Below, piece after piece: positions 1-8,974 of a stretch of 47,132 bases of DNA. The translations under genes and the position numbers were made by a program. Position 1 is the stretch's first letter, and each line of letters starts with the position of its first letter. Origin of the DNA: Micromonospora tarensis (lineage in GTDB: Bacteria; Actinomycetota; Actinomycetes; Mycobacteriales; Micromonosporaceae); contig NZ_JAEVHL010000024.1 in the NCBI RefSeq assembly GCF_016803395.1, forward strand, positions 1-47,132, written 5' to 3'. Under the pieces are notes generated by a model. That model was not told where the DNA came from, did no database searches, and saw nothing but the letters and a program-made list of their open reading frames with translations.

Positions 1-1482
1 CTGCCGCAGCCGCCGCTCGGCCAGTGGGTCGGCGCCGCCCAGCGGCGAGTGCAGCAGCGCGACGGCCGCCTCCTCGTCGAGTCGCTCCGGCTCCAGCGCG
101 CAGCGCAGCAGAAGCAGCAGCGGCGCGACCGCCGGTTGCAGGTGCAGGGGCAGGTCCTCGCCGTGCACCACGGTGGGTACGCCGGCCGCGTGCAGCGCCC
201 GCCGCAGGGTGGGTAGCTGCAACGCGGTGGACCGCACCAGCACCGCCATCCGCGACCAGGGCACGCCGTCGAGCAGGTGGGCCGAGCGCAGCGCGTGGGC
301 CAGCCAGGCGGCCTCGCTGGTCGCCGAGCGGAACGTGTGCACCTCGACCACGCCGGGCGGCGCGTCCGGCAGTGGGTGCAGTCGACGGTGCGCGGCCGGA
401 CCACGCAGCCGGCGGCCCAGCCGGGCGATCGCGGCGAGCAGACCCGGCCCGGCCCGGTACGACGTGGTCAGCAGCACCTGCGCGGCCGGTGCGCCGGAAG
501 TCGTCCGGAAGCGGTGCGGGAAGGTCGCCACCCCGGCCGGATCGGCGCCCCGGAAGGCGTACGTGGAGGAATCCGGGTCGGCGAACGCGACAAGCGACGT
601 GCCGCCGCCGGCGATGACCGAGAGCAGCTCCAGCTGGGCGGGGTCGGTGTCGGCCAACTCGTCGAGGTACACGTGGGCGAGTCGACGACGCTCGGCGGCC
701 AGCAACTCCTCGTCGTCGCGGAGCAGCCCGGTGGCCGCCCGGACCAGTTCGGCCGGGTCGTACGCGATCGAGCCCCGGTTGCTGACGTCGCGCAGCGCGA
801 GGACGGCGACGTACTCCCGGAGGAAGCGGGCGGCGGCGGGCCAGTCGGCGCGGCCGAGCTTCTCGCCCAGCCGGGCCAGGTCGACCGGGCCCACGCCCCG
901 CTCGGCGGCGCGCATCAGCAGGTCGCGTAGCTGGCCGGCGAACGCCCGGGTCCGCAGCGCCGGGCGCAGATCGGTCGGCCAGCCGACCGGGTCGTCCTCA
1001 GGCTCCTCACCGACGACGTCCAGCAGCTCGCGGATGATCAGATCCTGCTCGGGGCCGGTGAGTAGCCGAGGCGAGGGCTCACCCCGTTCGGCGGCGGCTC
1101 GGCGGAGCAACCCGAAGGCGTACGCCGGGAAGGTGCGCACCAGCGGCTCGCGCAGCACCCGGTGGCCGTCCTGGGCGATCCGGGCCTCGATGCGCTGGCG
1201 CAGTGCGCTGGCACCTCGACGACCGAAGGTCAGCACCAGGATCCGTTCGGGGTCGACGCCCTCGGCCACCCGGGCGGCGACCGCCTCGACCAGGGTGCTG
1301 GTCTTGCCGGTGCCCGGTCCGCCGAGCACGAGCATCGGCCCGTCGGTGTGCCCGACCACCTCCGTCTGCACCGGGTCGGCAAGCCGATCGCCAGCGGCGA
1401 CGGGCGCGGCGCTGTCAGCGGGCGCTCCCCCGTCCCCCGGCGGCGGCCCCGCGGACCGCCGCACCAACCGGTACGCCTGCAT
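1..1482 (-). CDS. AdnA-like UvrD/Rep-family helicase-nuclease subunit, partial (3' end outside window)
   Basis: The visible 494 codons are the N-terminal part of a superfamily 1 DNA helicase. Residues near 50-57 hold the Walker A loop GGPGTGKTS. A LVLTFGRRGA segment (motif Ia region) follows, then an LDELADTDP stretch matching the Walker B position, then a conserved LLTTSYRAG segment. Start: ATG at 1482 is the first usable codon, because an in-frame TGA lies a few codons upstream. Actinobacteria resect double-strand breaks with the AdnA/AdnB motor-nuclease heterodimer. As I recall, AdnA carries a GGPGTGKT-type loop and is encoded first, which fits this protein. The C-terminal RecB-like nuclease domain, if present, lies beyond base 1. 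The AdnA assignment is inference; the UvrD-family call is firm. Confidence 0.75.
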   Translation of the reverse strand, partial: MQAYRLVRRSAGPPPGDGGAPADSAAPVAAGDRLADPVQTEVVGHTDGPMLVLGGPGTGKTSTLVEAVAARVAEGVDPERILVLTFGRRGASALRQRIEARIAQDGHRVLREPLVRTFPAYAFGLLRRAAAERGEPSPRLLTGPEQDLIIRELLDVVGEEPEDDPVGWPTDLRPALRTRAFAGQLRDLLMRAAERGVGPVDLARLGEKLGRADWPAAARFLREYVAVLALRDVSNRGSIAYDPAELVRAATGLLRDDEELLAAERRRLAHVYLDELADTDPAQLELLSVIAGGGTSLVAFADPDSSTYAFRGADPAGVATFPHRFRTTSGAPAAQVLLTTSYRAGPGLLAAIARLGRRLRGPAAHRRLHPLPDAPPGVVEVHTFRSATSEAAWLAHALRSAHLLDGVPWSRMAVLVRSTALQLPTLRRALHAAGVPTVVHGEDLPLHLQPAVAPLLLLLRCALEPERLDEEAAVALLHSPLGGADPLAERRLRQ

Positions 1483-1510
1483 CAGCTCATCCCATCAGAC
1501 CCGTACGACA

Positions 1511-1539
1511 CCCACCCAGACCCCACCCCACCAGACCCC
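1511..1539 (-). other. G-quadruplex-prone tract upstream of the helicase gene
   Basis: Five C-runs of three or four bases on the plus strand become five G-runs on the minus strand, with 1-5 nt loops. The tract lies 29-57 nt upstream of the helicase start codon on its coding strand, so it could fold in DNA or in the 5' leader. Folding is inferred from base pattern only. Confidence 0.45.
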
Positions 1540-1540
1540 G

Positions 1541-1599
1541 TTGATCATGAAGTTGTTGCCGCGACACGCCGACGTCGAGGGCGACAACTTCATGATCAA
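1541..1599. repeat. Intergenic inverted repeat with GATCA tips
   Basis: A perfect 16-bp inverted repeat: left arm 1541-1556, right arm 1584-1599, both reading TTGATCATGAAGTTGT outward to inward. The 27-nt loop contains a further CGACGTCG palindrome. It lies between the end of a LOG gene (1632) and the helicase start (1482). There is no U-tract, so it is not a classic intrinsic terminator, although the hairpin could still end LOG transcripts. Three other palindromes in the window also carry GATC at their tips. Confidence 0.8.
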
Positions 1600-1631
1600 G
1601 GCGGCAGGACCCGGCGGTCCGGCGGGGGTGG

Positions 1632-2177
1632 TCAGGTTAGGCGGGACTCCAGGGCGGTCAGCGCCTCGTCCACGGAGGTGGCCACTGTCAGCAGGTCGCG
1701 GCCGGCGGTCTTGAGGAAGTGCTGGTCGGCCAGCGCGTCCAGCCAGTCCAGCAGCGGACGGTAGAACCCGTCGGTGTCGATCAGCACCATCGGCTTGGCG
1801 TGCAGGGCGAGCGTGGCGGTGGTCCAGACCTCGAACAACTCGTCCAGGGTGCCCAACCCGCCGGGCAGGGTGAGGAAGGCGTCCGACTTGTCGATCATCA
1901 GGGTCTTGCGGCTGGCCATCGAGTCGGTCACCAGCAGCTCGTCCGAGGCCAGGTCCGCGACCTCCAGATCGACCAACGACTGGGGGATCACGCCCACGGT
2001 GCGCCCACCGGCGGACCGGGCACCGTCGGCCAGCGCGCCCATCATGCCGACGCAACCGCCACCGCTGACCAGGGTGTGCCCACGCCGGGCCAGCGCAGCG
2101 CCGGTCTCGCTGGCCAGATCCAGCCAGCGCTGGTTAAGCGTGCGGGAGGAGGCGCAGAAGACGCAGATCGCCGCCAT
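1632..2177 (-). CDS. LOG-family protein (TIGR00730 type), short paralogue
   Basis: A 181-aa Rossmann-fold protein of the LOG/lysine-decarboxylase-like family. Family members hydrolyse nucleoside 5'-monophosphates bearing cytokinin side chains to free base and ribose phosphate. The signature PGGLGTLDE motif is present, together with the glycine loop SGGGCVGMMG. It starts MAAICVFC, typical of the family, at ATG 2177. That A is shared with the TGA stop of the upstream LOG gene (TGATG), so translation is probably coupled. Tandem LOG genes near dapE/dapD also fit mycobacterial gene order (Rv1201c-Rv1205 region). Substrate in bacteria outside cytokinin producers is uncertain; a nucleotide-salvage role is possible. 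Confidence 0.85.
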   Translation of the reverse strand: MAAICVFCASSRTLNQRWLDLASETGAALARRGHTLVSGGGCVGMMGALADGARSAGGRTVGVIPQSLVDLEVADLASDELLVTDSMASRKTLMIDKSDAFLTLPGGLGTLDELFEVWTTATLALHAKPMVLIDTDGFYRPLLDWLDALADQHFLKTAGRDLLTVATSVDEALTALESRLT

Positions 2178-3043
2178 CAGGCGTCGTCCCGCGACTGCTC
2201 GGCGGCCTCTTCGGCGGCGGCCTGCTGGTCGGCGGCGGTACGCGCGACAGCCTCCTCGCGGACCGCCTCCTGCTCGGCGGAGAGCGCGGCCTCCGCCGCG
2301 ACGATGTGCCGGACCGCCGCGTTGACGTCGTCGGTGAGGCAGATCAGATCCAGGTCGACCGGGCCGATCTTGCCGGTGGCGGCCATCGTGTCGCGCAACC
2401 AGTCGAGCAGCCCCTGCCAGTAGGCGACCCCCATGAGCACCACCGGGAACCGGGTGACCTTGCCGGTCTGCACCAGGGTGAGCGCCTCGAACAACTCGTC
2501 CATGGTGCCGAACCCACCGGGCAGCACGACGAACGCCTGGGCGTACTTGACGAACATCGTCTTGCGGGCGAAGAAGTAGCGGAAGTCGATGGCCAGGTCG
2601 ACCCACTCGTTGATGCCCTGCTCGAACGGAAGCTCGATGCCCAGCCCCACGGAGAGCCCGCCGGCCTCGCTGGCGCCACGGTTGGCGGCCTCCATCACAC
2701 CGGGGCCGCCACCGGTGATCACCGCGTAGCCGGCCCGGGCCAGCGCGCCACCCAGCTGCTCGGCCAGCTGGCACTCGGCGCTGTCCGGCCCGCTGCGCGC
2801 GGACCCGAAGACGCTTACCGCCGGCGGCAGATCAGCGAGGGTGTCGAAGCCCTCGACGAACTCGGAGAGGATGCGCAGGGCGCGCCAGGCGTCCTTGGTC
2901 TTCCAGTCGCCGCGCCCACGTGAATCGAGCAACCGCTGATCGGCGGTGCTGCTCGGGATCGCTCCTCGGCGCAGCGTGACCGCGCCGCGATGACGTTCCA
3001 TTCCCGGACCGCGACCGGCCTCCCGTCCGTTGCTCTCGCTCAT
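2177..3043 (-). CDS. LOG-family protein (TIGR00730 type), long paralogue with charged tail
   Basis: A 288-aa paralogue of the downstream 181-aa LOG gene. A polar N-terminal extension of about 85 residues precedes the Rossmann core, which has the GGGPGVMEAANRGA loop and the PGGFGTMDE signature. The last roughly 40 residues are rich in Ala, Glu and Gln and probably helical or coiled coil. ATG 3043 was chosen because it begins MSESNGRE; codons further upstream lie in a promoter-like stretch. It overlaps the next LOG gene by one base (TGATG), so the two are likely co-translated and may form a mixed oligomer. The family call is firm; the reaction here is inferred from LOG phosphoribohydrolases. 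Confidence 0.85.
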   Translation of the reverse strand: MSESNGREAGRGPGMERHRGAVTLRRGAIPSSTADQRLLDSRGRGDWKTKDAWRALRILSEFVEGFDTLADLPPAVSVFGSARSGPDSAECQLAEQLGGALARAGYAVITGGGPGVMEAANRGASEAGGLSVGLGIELPFEQGINEWVDLAIDFRYFFARKTMFVKYAQAFVVLPGGFGTMDELFEALTLVQTGKVTRFPVVLMGVAYWQGLLDWLRDTMAATGKIGPVDLDLICLTDDVNAAVRHIVAAEAALSAEQEAVREEAVARTAADQQAAAEEAAEQSRDDA

Positions 3044-3152
3044 GGGGCAACCGTAGTGGAGCCGAACCGCTCGGGTGCGCGGGGCGCGGACGCCGAGAAA
3101 TAGTTCGCGATCATGGGCAACTATTCGGCCCTCCCGCACGTCTTACTATTCA

Positions 3153-3165
3153 CATACCGGGTATG
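3153..3165. promoter_or_regulatory. Candidate operator CATACCGGGTATG
   Basis: A 13-bp palindrome in the divergent gap between the long LOG gene (minus) and a small ORF (plus, start 3198). The same 13 bases occur at 8991-9003 in another divergent promoter region. Repetition plus symmetry suggests a dimeric repressor site. The regulator is not identified. Confidence 0.5.
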
Positions 3166-3197
3166 CCCCGGCGCGCGCCTTCGGGGGAGGAGACAGC

Positions 3198-3365
3198 GTG
3201 ATCAGTAACAGCGAGATGATCCGGATCCGTCGCCAGATGCAGCGACGGATCCGAGACGTGGTGGCCGAACGCCGCCGCACCCGGGACCTGAACCCCTCCC
3301 CCGCAGCACCCGTCCCATCCGGAGCTGATCAAGAGGTTTGCGTCGCCGACAACGGGCCCGGCTGA
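3198..3365 (+). CDS. Small basic hypothetical protein (55 aa)
   Basis: Not recognised. GTG at 3198 is preceded by an excellent ribosome binding site (GGGGGAGGAG at 3184-3193). The first half is strongly basic and probably helical (MIRIRRQMQRRIRDVVAERR). The second half is Pro/Ala-rich and runs into the long hairpin at 3326-3382. The strong Shine-Dalgarno site and the upstream palindrome argue for a real gene; the short length and the ending inside a repeat argue for caution. A nucleic-acid-binding role would be a guess from charge alone. Confidence 0.5.
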   Translation: MISNSEMIRIRRQMQRRIRDVVAERRRTRDLNPSPAAPVPSGADQEVCVADNGPG

Positions 3366-3382
3366 CGCAAACCTCTTGATCA
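3326..3382. repeat. 19-bp perfect inverted repeat between convergent genes
   Basis: Left arm 3326-3344 and right arm 3364-3382 are exact reverse complements (TGATCAAGAGGTTTGCGTC), with a 19-nt loop. It lies between the small ORF (plus) and dapE (minus, ends 3424) and could terminate both. The stem contains the last codons and stop of the small ORF. Its tips carry TGATCA, as in the other palindromes of this window. Confidence 0.8.
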
Positions 3383-3423
3383 CCGGCGGGGGCCGGACCC
3401 GGACGACCGGACCCGGGGGTGAG

Positions 3424-4497
3424 TCAGGCCGGGGCCAGCCAGCGGTGCAGGGTCGCCGCGCCGTCCCGGATCTTGCTGATCTCGACGTGCTCATCCGGGT
3501 GGTGGGCGAGGTTCGGGTCACCCGGGCCGAAGTTCAGCGCGGGGATCCCCATGGCCGCGAAGCGGGCCACGTCCGTCCAGCCCAGCTTGCCGATCGGCGC
3601 GGCGCCGACCGCCGCCAGGAACTCCTTCGCCGGAGCGGCGGTCAGCCCCGGCGCGGCGCCGGCGACCGAGTCGGTGACGGCCACCTCGAAGCCGGCGAAC
3701 ACCTCACGCAGGTGCGCCTCCGCCTCGGCGGGAGTGCGATCCGGAGCGAACCGGTAGTTGACCTCGACCTCACACAGGTCCGGGACCACGTTGCCGGCCA
3801 CCCCGCCGTTGATCCGCACCGCGTTCATGCCCTCGCGGTAGTCGCAGCCGTCGATGGTGACCCGGCGCGCCTCGTACGTCTGGAGCCGGCGCAGCACCTC
3901 GGCGGCGGCGTGGATGGCGTTCGCGCCGTGCCAGGAGCGCGCCGAGTGGGCGCGCACCCCGGTCGTGGTGACCACCGAGCGCATGGTGCCCTGGCAGCCC
4001 GCCTCGACAATGCCGTACGTCGGCTCCAGCAGCACGGCGAAGTCCGCCTCCAGCCACTCCGGGTACGCCTGGGCGACCAGGTTGAGCCCGTTGTACCGGG
4101 ACTCGATCTCCTCGGCCTCGTAGAAGAAGTACGTCACGTCGTAGCGCGGATCGGGCAGCGTCACGGCCAGGTGCAGCGCGTACGCGGTGCCGGACTTCAT
4201 GTCGGAGGTGCCGCAGCCGTACATCAGGTCGCCGCGCATGGTCGACGGGAAGTTGTTGTTCAGCGGCACCGTGTCGAGATGCCCGGCCAACACGACACGC
4301 TGCGACCGACCGAGGTCGGTGCGCGCCATCACCGTGTTGCCGTGCCGGTGGGTGGTCAGGTGCGGTACGCCCCGCAGCACCTCTTCGACACAGTCGGCGA
4401 TCGCCTTCTCGTTCAGGGACACGGACTCTATGTCGACCAGAGCGCGGGTCAGCTGCACCGGATCGGCGAGGACCTCGGGGGTCAGCGGGTTCTCCAT
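3424..4497 (-). CDS. dapE: Succinyl-diaminopimelate desuccinylase
   Basis: A 357-aa M20 metallopeptidase-fold enzyme that removes succinate from N-succinyl-LL-2,6-diaminopimelate, giving LL-diaminopimelate for lysine and peptidoglycan. Metal-site motifs appear in order: AGHLDTVP (His and Asp), GCGTSDMKSG (bridging Asp), FYEAEEIES (catalytic Glu pair), LLEPTYG (Glu) and a C-terminal AHHPDEH (His). ATG 4497 begins MENPLTPEVL and gives the normal family length. It is divergent from dapD with 76 bp between the two starts, so both can be expressed from one intergenic region. The same gene pair occurs in mycobacteria. No irregularity seen. Confidence 0.95.
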   Translation of the reverse strand: MENPLTPEVLADPVQLTRALVDIESVSLNEKAIADCVEEVLRGVPHLTTHRHGNTVMARTDLGRSQRVVLAGHLDTVPLNNNFPSTMRGDLMYGCGTSDMKSGTAYALHLAVTLPDPRYDVTYFFYEAEEIESRYNGLNLVAQAYPEWLEADFAVLLEPTYGIVEAGCQGTMRSVVTTTGVRAHSARSWHGANAIHAAAEVLRRLQTYEARRVTIDGCDYREGMNAVRINGGVAGNVVPDLCEVEVNYRFAPDRTPAEAEAHLREVFAGFEVAVTDSVAGAAPGLTAAPAKEFLAAVGAAPIGKLGWTDVARFAAMGIPALNFGPGDPNLAHHPDEHVEISKIRDGAATLHRWLAPA

Positions 4498-4573
4498 GGT
4501 TCGCACGGTACCTTCAGGTCTGTCAGCGCGAGGAGTGAGCTGAGGCCAGCCGGCCGTGACGAGAGGTGTAACA

Positions 4574-5533
4574 GTGACGTCCGCAGATTCCGCTTGGGGC
4601 ATCGGCCTGGCCACGGTCACGGCAGACGAGCAGGTGCTCGACACCTGGTACCCGACCGGCAAGCTGGGCCTGGGCGAGTTGCCGCTGGTGGCCGGCGAGG
4701 ACAAGGCGGACGTGCTCGACCTGCCGCCGGCCGCGCTCGGTGACCGGTCCCTGCCCGGTCTGCGTACCGTCCAGGTGGTCACCGTGATCGGTTCGCTGGA
4801 CGAACCGATCAAGGACGCCCCGGACGCGTACCTCCGGTTGCACCTGCTCTCGCACCGCCTGGTCCGGCCCAACGAGCTCAATCTGGACGGCATCTTCGGC
4901 AAGCTGGCCAACGTGGCCTGGACGTCCGCCGGGCCGTGCCCGCCGGAGCGGGTGGACGAGCTGCGGGTGATCGAGCGGGCCGCCGGTCGCCACCTGGCGG
5001 TCTACGGGGTGGACAAGTTCCCCCGGATGACCGACTACGTGGTGCCCTCCGGCGTGCGGATCGCCGACGCCGACCGGGTCCGCCTCGGCGCGCACCTGGC
5101 CGCCGGCACGACAGTGATGCACGAGGGCTTCGTCAACTTCAATGCCGGCACCGTGGGCACCTCGATGGTGGAGGGCCGGATCGTGCAGGGCGTGCTGGTC
5201 GGTGACGGCTCCGACGTCGGGGGCGGCGCCTCGATCATGGGCACGCTCTCCGGTGGCGGCACCGAGAAGGTGAGCATCGGCGAGCGGAGCCTGATCGGCG
5301 CGAACGCCGGCGTCGGCATCTCCCTGGGCGACGACTGCGTGGTCGAGGCCGGCTGCTACATCACGGCCGCCTCCAAGATCACCCTGCCGGACGGCCGGGT
5401 GGTCAAGGCCCGCGAGCTGTCCGGCGTCGACGGCCTGCTGTTCTGGCGCAACTCGGTCACCGGCGCGTTGGAGGCCCGGCCGCGCACCGGCCGGGGCATC
5501 GAGCTGAACGCCGCGCTGCACGCCAACGACTGA
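4574..5533 (+). CDS. dapD: 2,3,4,5-tetrahydropyridine-2,6-dicarboxylate N-succinyltransferase (actinobacterial type)
   Basis: A 319-aa DapD of the actinobacterial class. It uses succinyl-CoA to succinylate tetrahydrodipicolinate, the step that commits to the succinylase branch. The C-terminal half is a left-handed beta-helix with hexapeptide repeats ([20 protein letters not shown], then MVEGRI and [15 protein letters not shown]). Conserved stretches [24 protein letters not shown] and [13 protein letters not shown] closely match my memory of the Mycobacterium tuberculosis enzyme. GTG 4574 was preferred over GTG 4556 because GAGAGG sits seven bases upstream and the length then matches the family. 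A hairpin follows the stop. Confidence 0.95.
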   Translation: MTSADSAWGIGLATVTADEQVLDTWYPTGKLGLGELPLVAGEDKADVLDLPPAALGDRSLPGLRTVQVVTVIGSLDEPIKDAPDAYLRLHLLSHRLVRPNELNLDGIFGKLANVAWTSAGPCPPERVDELRVIERAAGRHLAVYGVDKFPRMTDYVVPSGVRIADADRVRLGAHLAAGTTVMHEGFVNFNAGTVGTSMVEGRIVQGVLVGDGSDVGGGASIMGTLSGGGTEKVSIGERSLIGANAGVGISLGDDCVVEAGCYITAASKITLPDGRVVKARELSGVDGLLFWRNSVTGALEARPRTGRGIELNAALHAND

Positions 5534-5537
5534 CGAA

Positions 5538-5574
5538 CCGTCCGGGTCCGCGGCGCTCGGCCGCGACCGGACGG
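5538..5574. terminator. Bidirectional terminator hairpin between dapD and the subtilase
   Basis: GC-rich stem (CCGTCCGG...CCGGACGG, extended by CCGCGGC/GCCGCG with a small bulge) in the 49-bp gap between two convergent genes. No clear U-tract, as is usual in actinobacteria. Confidence 0.7.
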
Positions 5575-5582
5575 GGTACGCC

Positions 5583-8500
5583 TCAGCGCAACCGGTACGC
5601 CTGGATGATCCGCTCGGTCACCGTGTTGCCGGCGGAGTCCCGGGCGGTGGCCCGCAGCGACGCGTACCCGGCCCCGACGGGATGCTGGACGGTGGCGGTC
5701 CAGCCGTGCCCGCCGTCCCGCACCCGGGCGGCCTGCCAGGTCTTGCCGCCGTCGTAGGAGACGTCCACGGTCAGCTTGGTCACCCGGACGGACGGCGCAC
5801 CGGGCTGCCGTTGCACCTGCACCGGGACGACGAAGCTCCGCCCGGCCGGGGCGCTGCTGTCGATGCCCAGCGGTGGCGCGAAACGCACCGCCATCAACGG
5901 CAGGCGGGCCGGCGTGTCACCGGCGACGTGCCTCGACCGGAAGGTCCAGCTGGACTCCACCTCGGTGCTCAGGTCGGTGAAGCTTCGCGTGGCCGACGTG
6001 ACGAGCCGGTAGTCCACCGCACCCGCCGGCACGGTGAACTCTCCGTAGCCGGCGTACTCGCTCTCGCCGACCAGCTTGCCGTTGCGCCAGAGGTCGGTTC
6101 GCCCGCTGCCGGTCAGCGAGCCGCCCGGGTGCCCGGCGGCGTCACTGAACATCGGCAGGTCGACCAGGATGGTGTCACCGGTGCGGGTGACACTCTGCTC
6201 CGGCCAGCGCGGGGTGGGGAACGACGGTGCGAACGGGGCCTGGCTCCAGGTCTCCCGCACCACCCGTCCGGCCCGGTACGCGGTGGGCGTCGAGAAGAGC
6301 ACCGCCTGCGGTTCCAACCAGCCCTCGTCGTCCCGCGTTCCGAAGTAGATCTCGGACTCCCAGCGCACGCCAGTGGTGTTGTAGTACTCGACCCGCTGGC
6401 CGGGCACGACGGTGGGCAGGACCAGGGCGGAGCCGCCGACGTTGTACTCCAGGACGGGATACACGCTCCGCTCGGTCTCGGTGCCGGTGTAGCCACCGCG
6501 GAACCGGTGCACGACGGTGGCCAGGTCCCGTCGGCCATAGTCGCGGACGAACCCCGTGGGCATCCGGCCAGGGATCGCTTCGGCCAGCGCGTACAGGTAC
6601 GGGCTGTTGGCCGTGTCCGGCTCGATCCACTGGCTGCTGACGGTGGCGACGAACTGGTCGGCGGAGACCGGCTTGCCGAGCTGACCGCTGGTCAGGCCGG
6701 TGAAGGTGTCCGCCCAGAGCCCGACGCCGTACGCACTGCCGTCGTCGGCGGTGAAGTTGCCGCTGAGGTCGATCAGTTGCGGGGTGGCGTTCCGGTCCGG
6801 AACGGTCATCCGTACCGGCTTGGCCCGGCGGGCGTCCACCACGATCCGGGTGTCCCGGTCGACGGTCAGTAGCGGCTGCGCCAGCAGGGACATCCCGCGC
6901 TGCTCATCCTCCGGTCCGGGCTCGAAGACGAGGCCAGTCAGGCCGTAGTGCCCCTTGGGCACCCGCACGGTGGCCACCCCGTCGGGGCTGACGAGATCCC
7001 AGTAGGCGAAGGTGTCCATGCCGAGCAGGGTGGTCCAGTGGTCCGACGTGCGCTCGCCGGCGCGGTTCAGGTGCTCCACGGTCAGCGTGTAGCTCTCCAC
7101 CTCCCGGTGCACGGCCAGCGGGGTGACGGCGACCGTCGCCCCGGAGCGGGCCACGATCCGCCCGGTCCAGTAGCCGTCGGCGTCGCCGAGCCGGGTGTTC
7201 ACGGTGACGGTGGTGGCGGCCGTACCGCCAGCCGGCACGGTGAGCTGGCCGGTGCCCAACTGGAACAGGCCGGCCGGCAGCGCTCGACCGCCGGGGCCAG
7301 CGCCCTCGATGGTCAGGTCCACAGTGACCGGGGCCGGACCGTCGTTGCGCCAGGTCACCGTGCGGGTGATCGGGGCGTCGTCACCGTGCGGCCAGAGCGT
7401 ACGCCCGAACGAGACGCTCACCGGGTCGGTGCTGACCTGCTGGGTGATCGCGTGTGCGACGTCGACCCGTCCGGCCCCCTGCTGGTAGGCGGTCTGGTCC
7501 TGGTGCGGCTTGGCGGCGGCCATCAGGGTCGCCTTGAGCCGGTCGGCCCGCCATCCCGGGTGCTGCTGGGCCAGCAGTGCGGCCGACCCGGCCACGTGCG
7601 GGGTGGCCATCGAGGTGCCGGAGATCGTCACGTAGCGGTCCCCCACCGGGTCGCCGATGACGCCGTTGGCCGACCTGGCGGCGACGATGTCGACGCCGGG
7701 CGCGGTGATGTCCGGCTTCAGCGCGTCGTCACCGACCCGAGGGCCCCGGCTGGAAAAGTCGGCCAACTCGTCGTCGCGGTCCACAGCGCCCACGGCGAGC
7801 CCGGCGTCGGCGCTGGCCGGCGAGCCGACCGAGCCGTCCGAGCCGTCGTTGCCGGCGGCGAGACGAAGAGCGTGCCGGTCTGCGCGGTCAGGGTCTGCAC
7901 CGCCTCCTCCAGCGGGTCGACCTCCGGGGTGTCCCAGCCGCTGAGGCTCATGTTGACAACGGCGGCCTTCTTCTCGACCGCGGCCCACTGCATGCCGGCG
8001 AGGATGGCCGAGTCGCTACAGCCGGTGTTCTCACAGACCTTGCCGTCCAGCAGCGTCGCGTCCGGTGCCACGCCCCGGTACCGGCCGTCGGAGGCCGCGC
8101 CGGAGCCGGCGATGGTCGAGGCCACGTGGGTGCCGTGGCCGACCGTGTCCCGAGCGTCGGTCACCTCGGTGAAGTTGCGCGCCTCGGCCACCTTGCCAGC
8201 CAGATCCGGGTGGGTGGCGTCGACGCCGGTGTCCAGCACGGCCACGGACACCCCCTTACCGGTGAACCCGGCCGCCCAGGCGGCAGGCGCACCGATCTGG
8301 GGCACGCTGTGGTCGAGGGTCACCCGGCGGCGACCGTCCAGCCAGATCCGCTCGACGCCCCCCGCCGCGCCGAGCCGGGCCGCGCTGGACCCGGTGGTGA
8401 CCGTCGCCCAGACCGCGCCGAGAGAGGACTTGCCGGTGGCCAGGGCGACACCGCGAATCGCCGCCAGGTCACGGGTCACCCGGGTGCCGGGCAGCGCGGC

Positions 8501-8934
8501 CGGGGCACGCCGGCTGGCGCCCGTCGAGCCGTACGTCACCAGTAGCGGCAGGCTGTCCCGCTGGGCGTCGTCGTAACCGGCCTCGATCAGCCCGGTGACG
8601 TCGAAGAGTCGTCGGTCCACCCGACCCGAGCGCAGCAACGGCAGCGCGTCAGTCGGCGTCACGGAGAGGCGTCCGCGCTCGCGCTGAATGAGGAACCGCA
8701 CGTCCTCGCGGCCGGCGCCGGGCTGAGCCGAGGCGCCGGTGGCGGTGACGGTGACCCGGTCACCGGTGATCAACGTGACGGTGGTCGGGCGTTTGGCGGT
8801 GGGCCCGTTCGCAGCGGCCTGTTGGCCGGTGCGCCCGTCGGGGCGGGCACGGCGGCGGCTGCGGCGGGAGCCGGCGCGGAGAGCGCCAGCGCTGACACGA
8901 GGCCGAGGGCGGCCAATCTTCTTCCCTGGAGCAA
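5583..8934 (-). pseudogene. Secreted S8 subtilisin-family serine protease, broken by two frame shifts
   Basis: In the repaired frame this is a secreted protease of about 1,100 aa. The signal peptide begins at TTG 8934, five bases after AGGAGG, and reads LLQGRRLAALGLVSALALSA then Ala-rich. A propeptide (TTVTLITGDRVTV) follows, then the S8 domain with Asp in VAVLDTGVDATHPDL, His in GHGTHVAS, Asn in AGNDG and Ser in ISGTSMATPHVAG. A long C-terminal region has Fn3-like beta domains. The first shift, between about 8800 and 8850, separates signal peptide from propeptide. The second, near 7866, reads TCGCCGCCGGCAAC where TCGGCC is expected, and falls just before the oxyanion Asn. Each is explained by a single base. 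Either the gene is recently inactivated or the sequence has errors. Confidence 0.85.
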
Positions 8935-8974
8935 CGGATCCTCCTCGTCGAGCGTTTTATGGATGGGGATCGAA

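Noticed and set aside
1541..1599. Insertion-sequence terminal repeats
   Set aside because: Only 27 bases lie between the arms, with no transposase and no visible target-site duplication.
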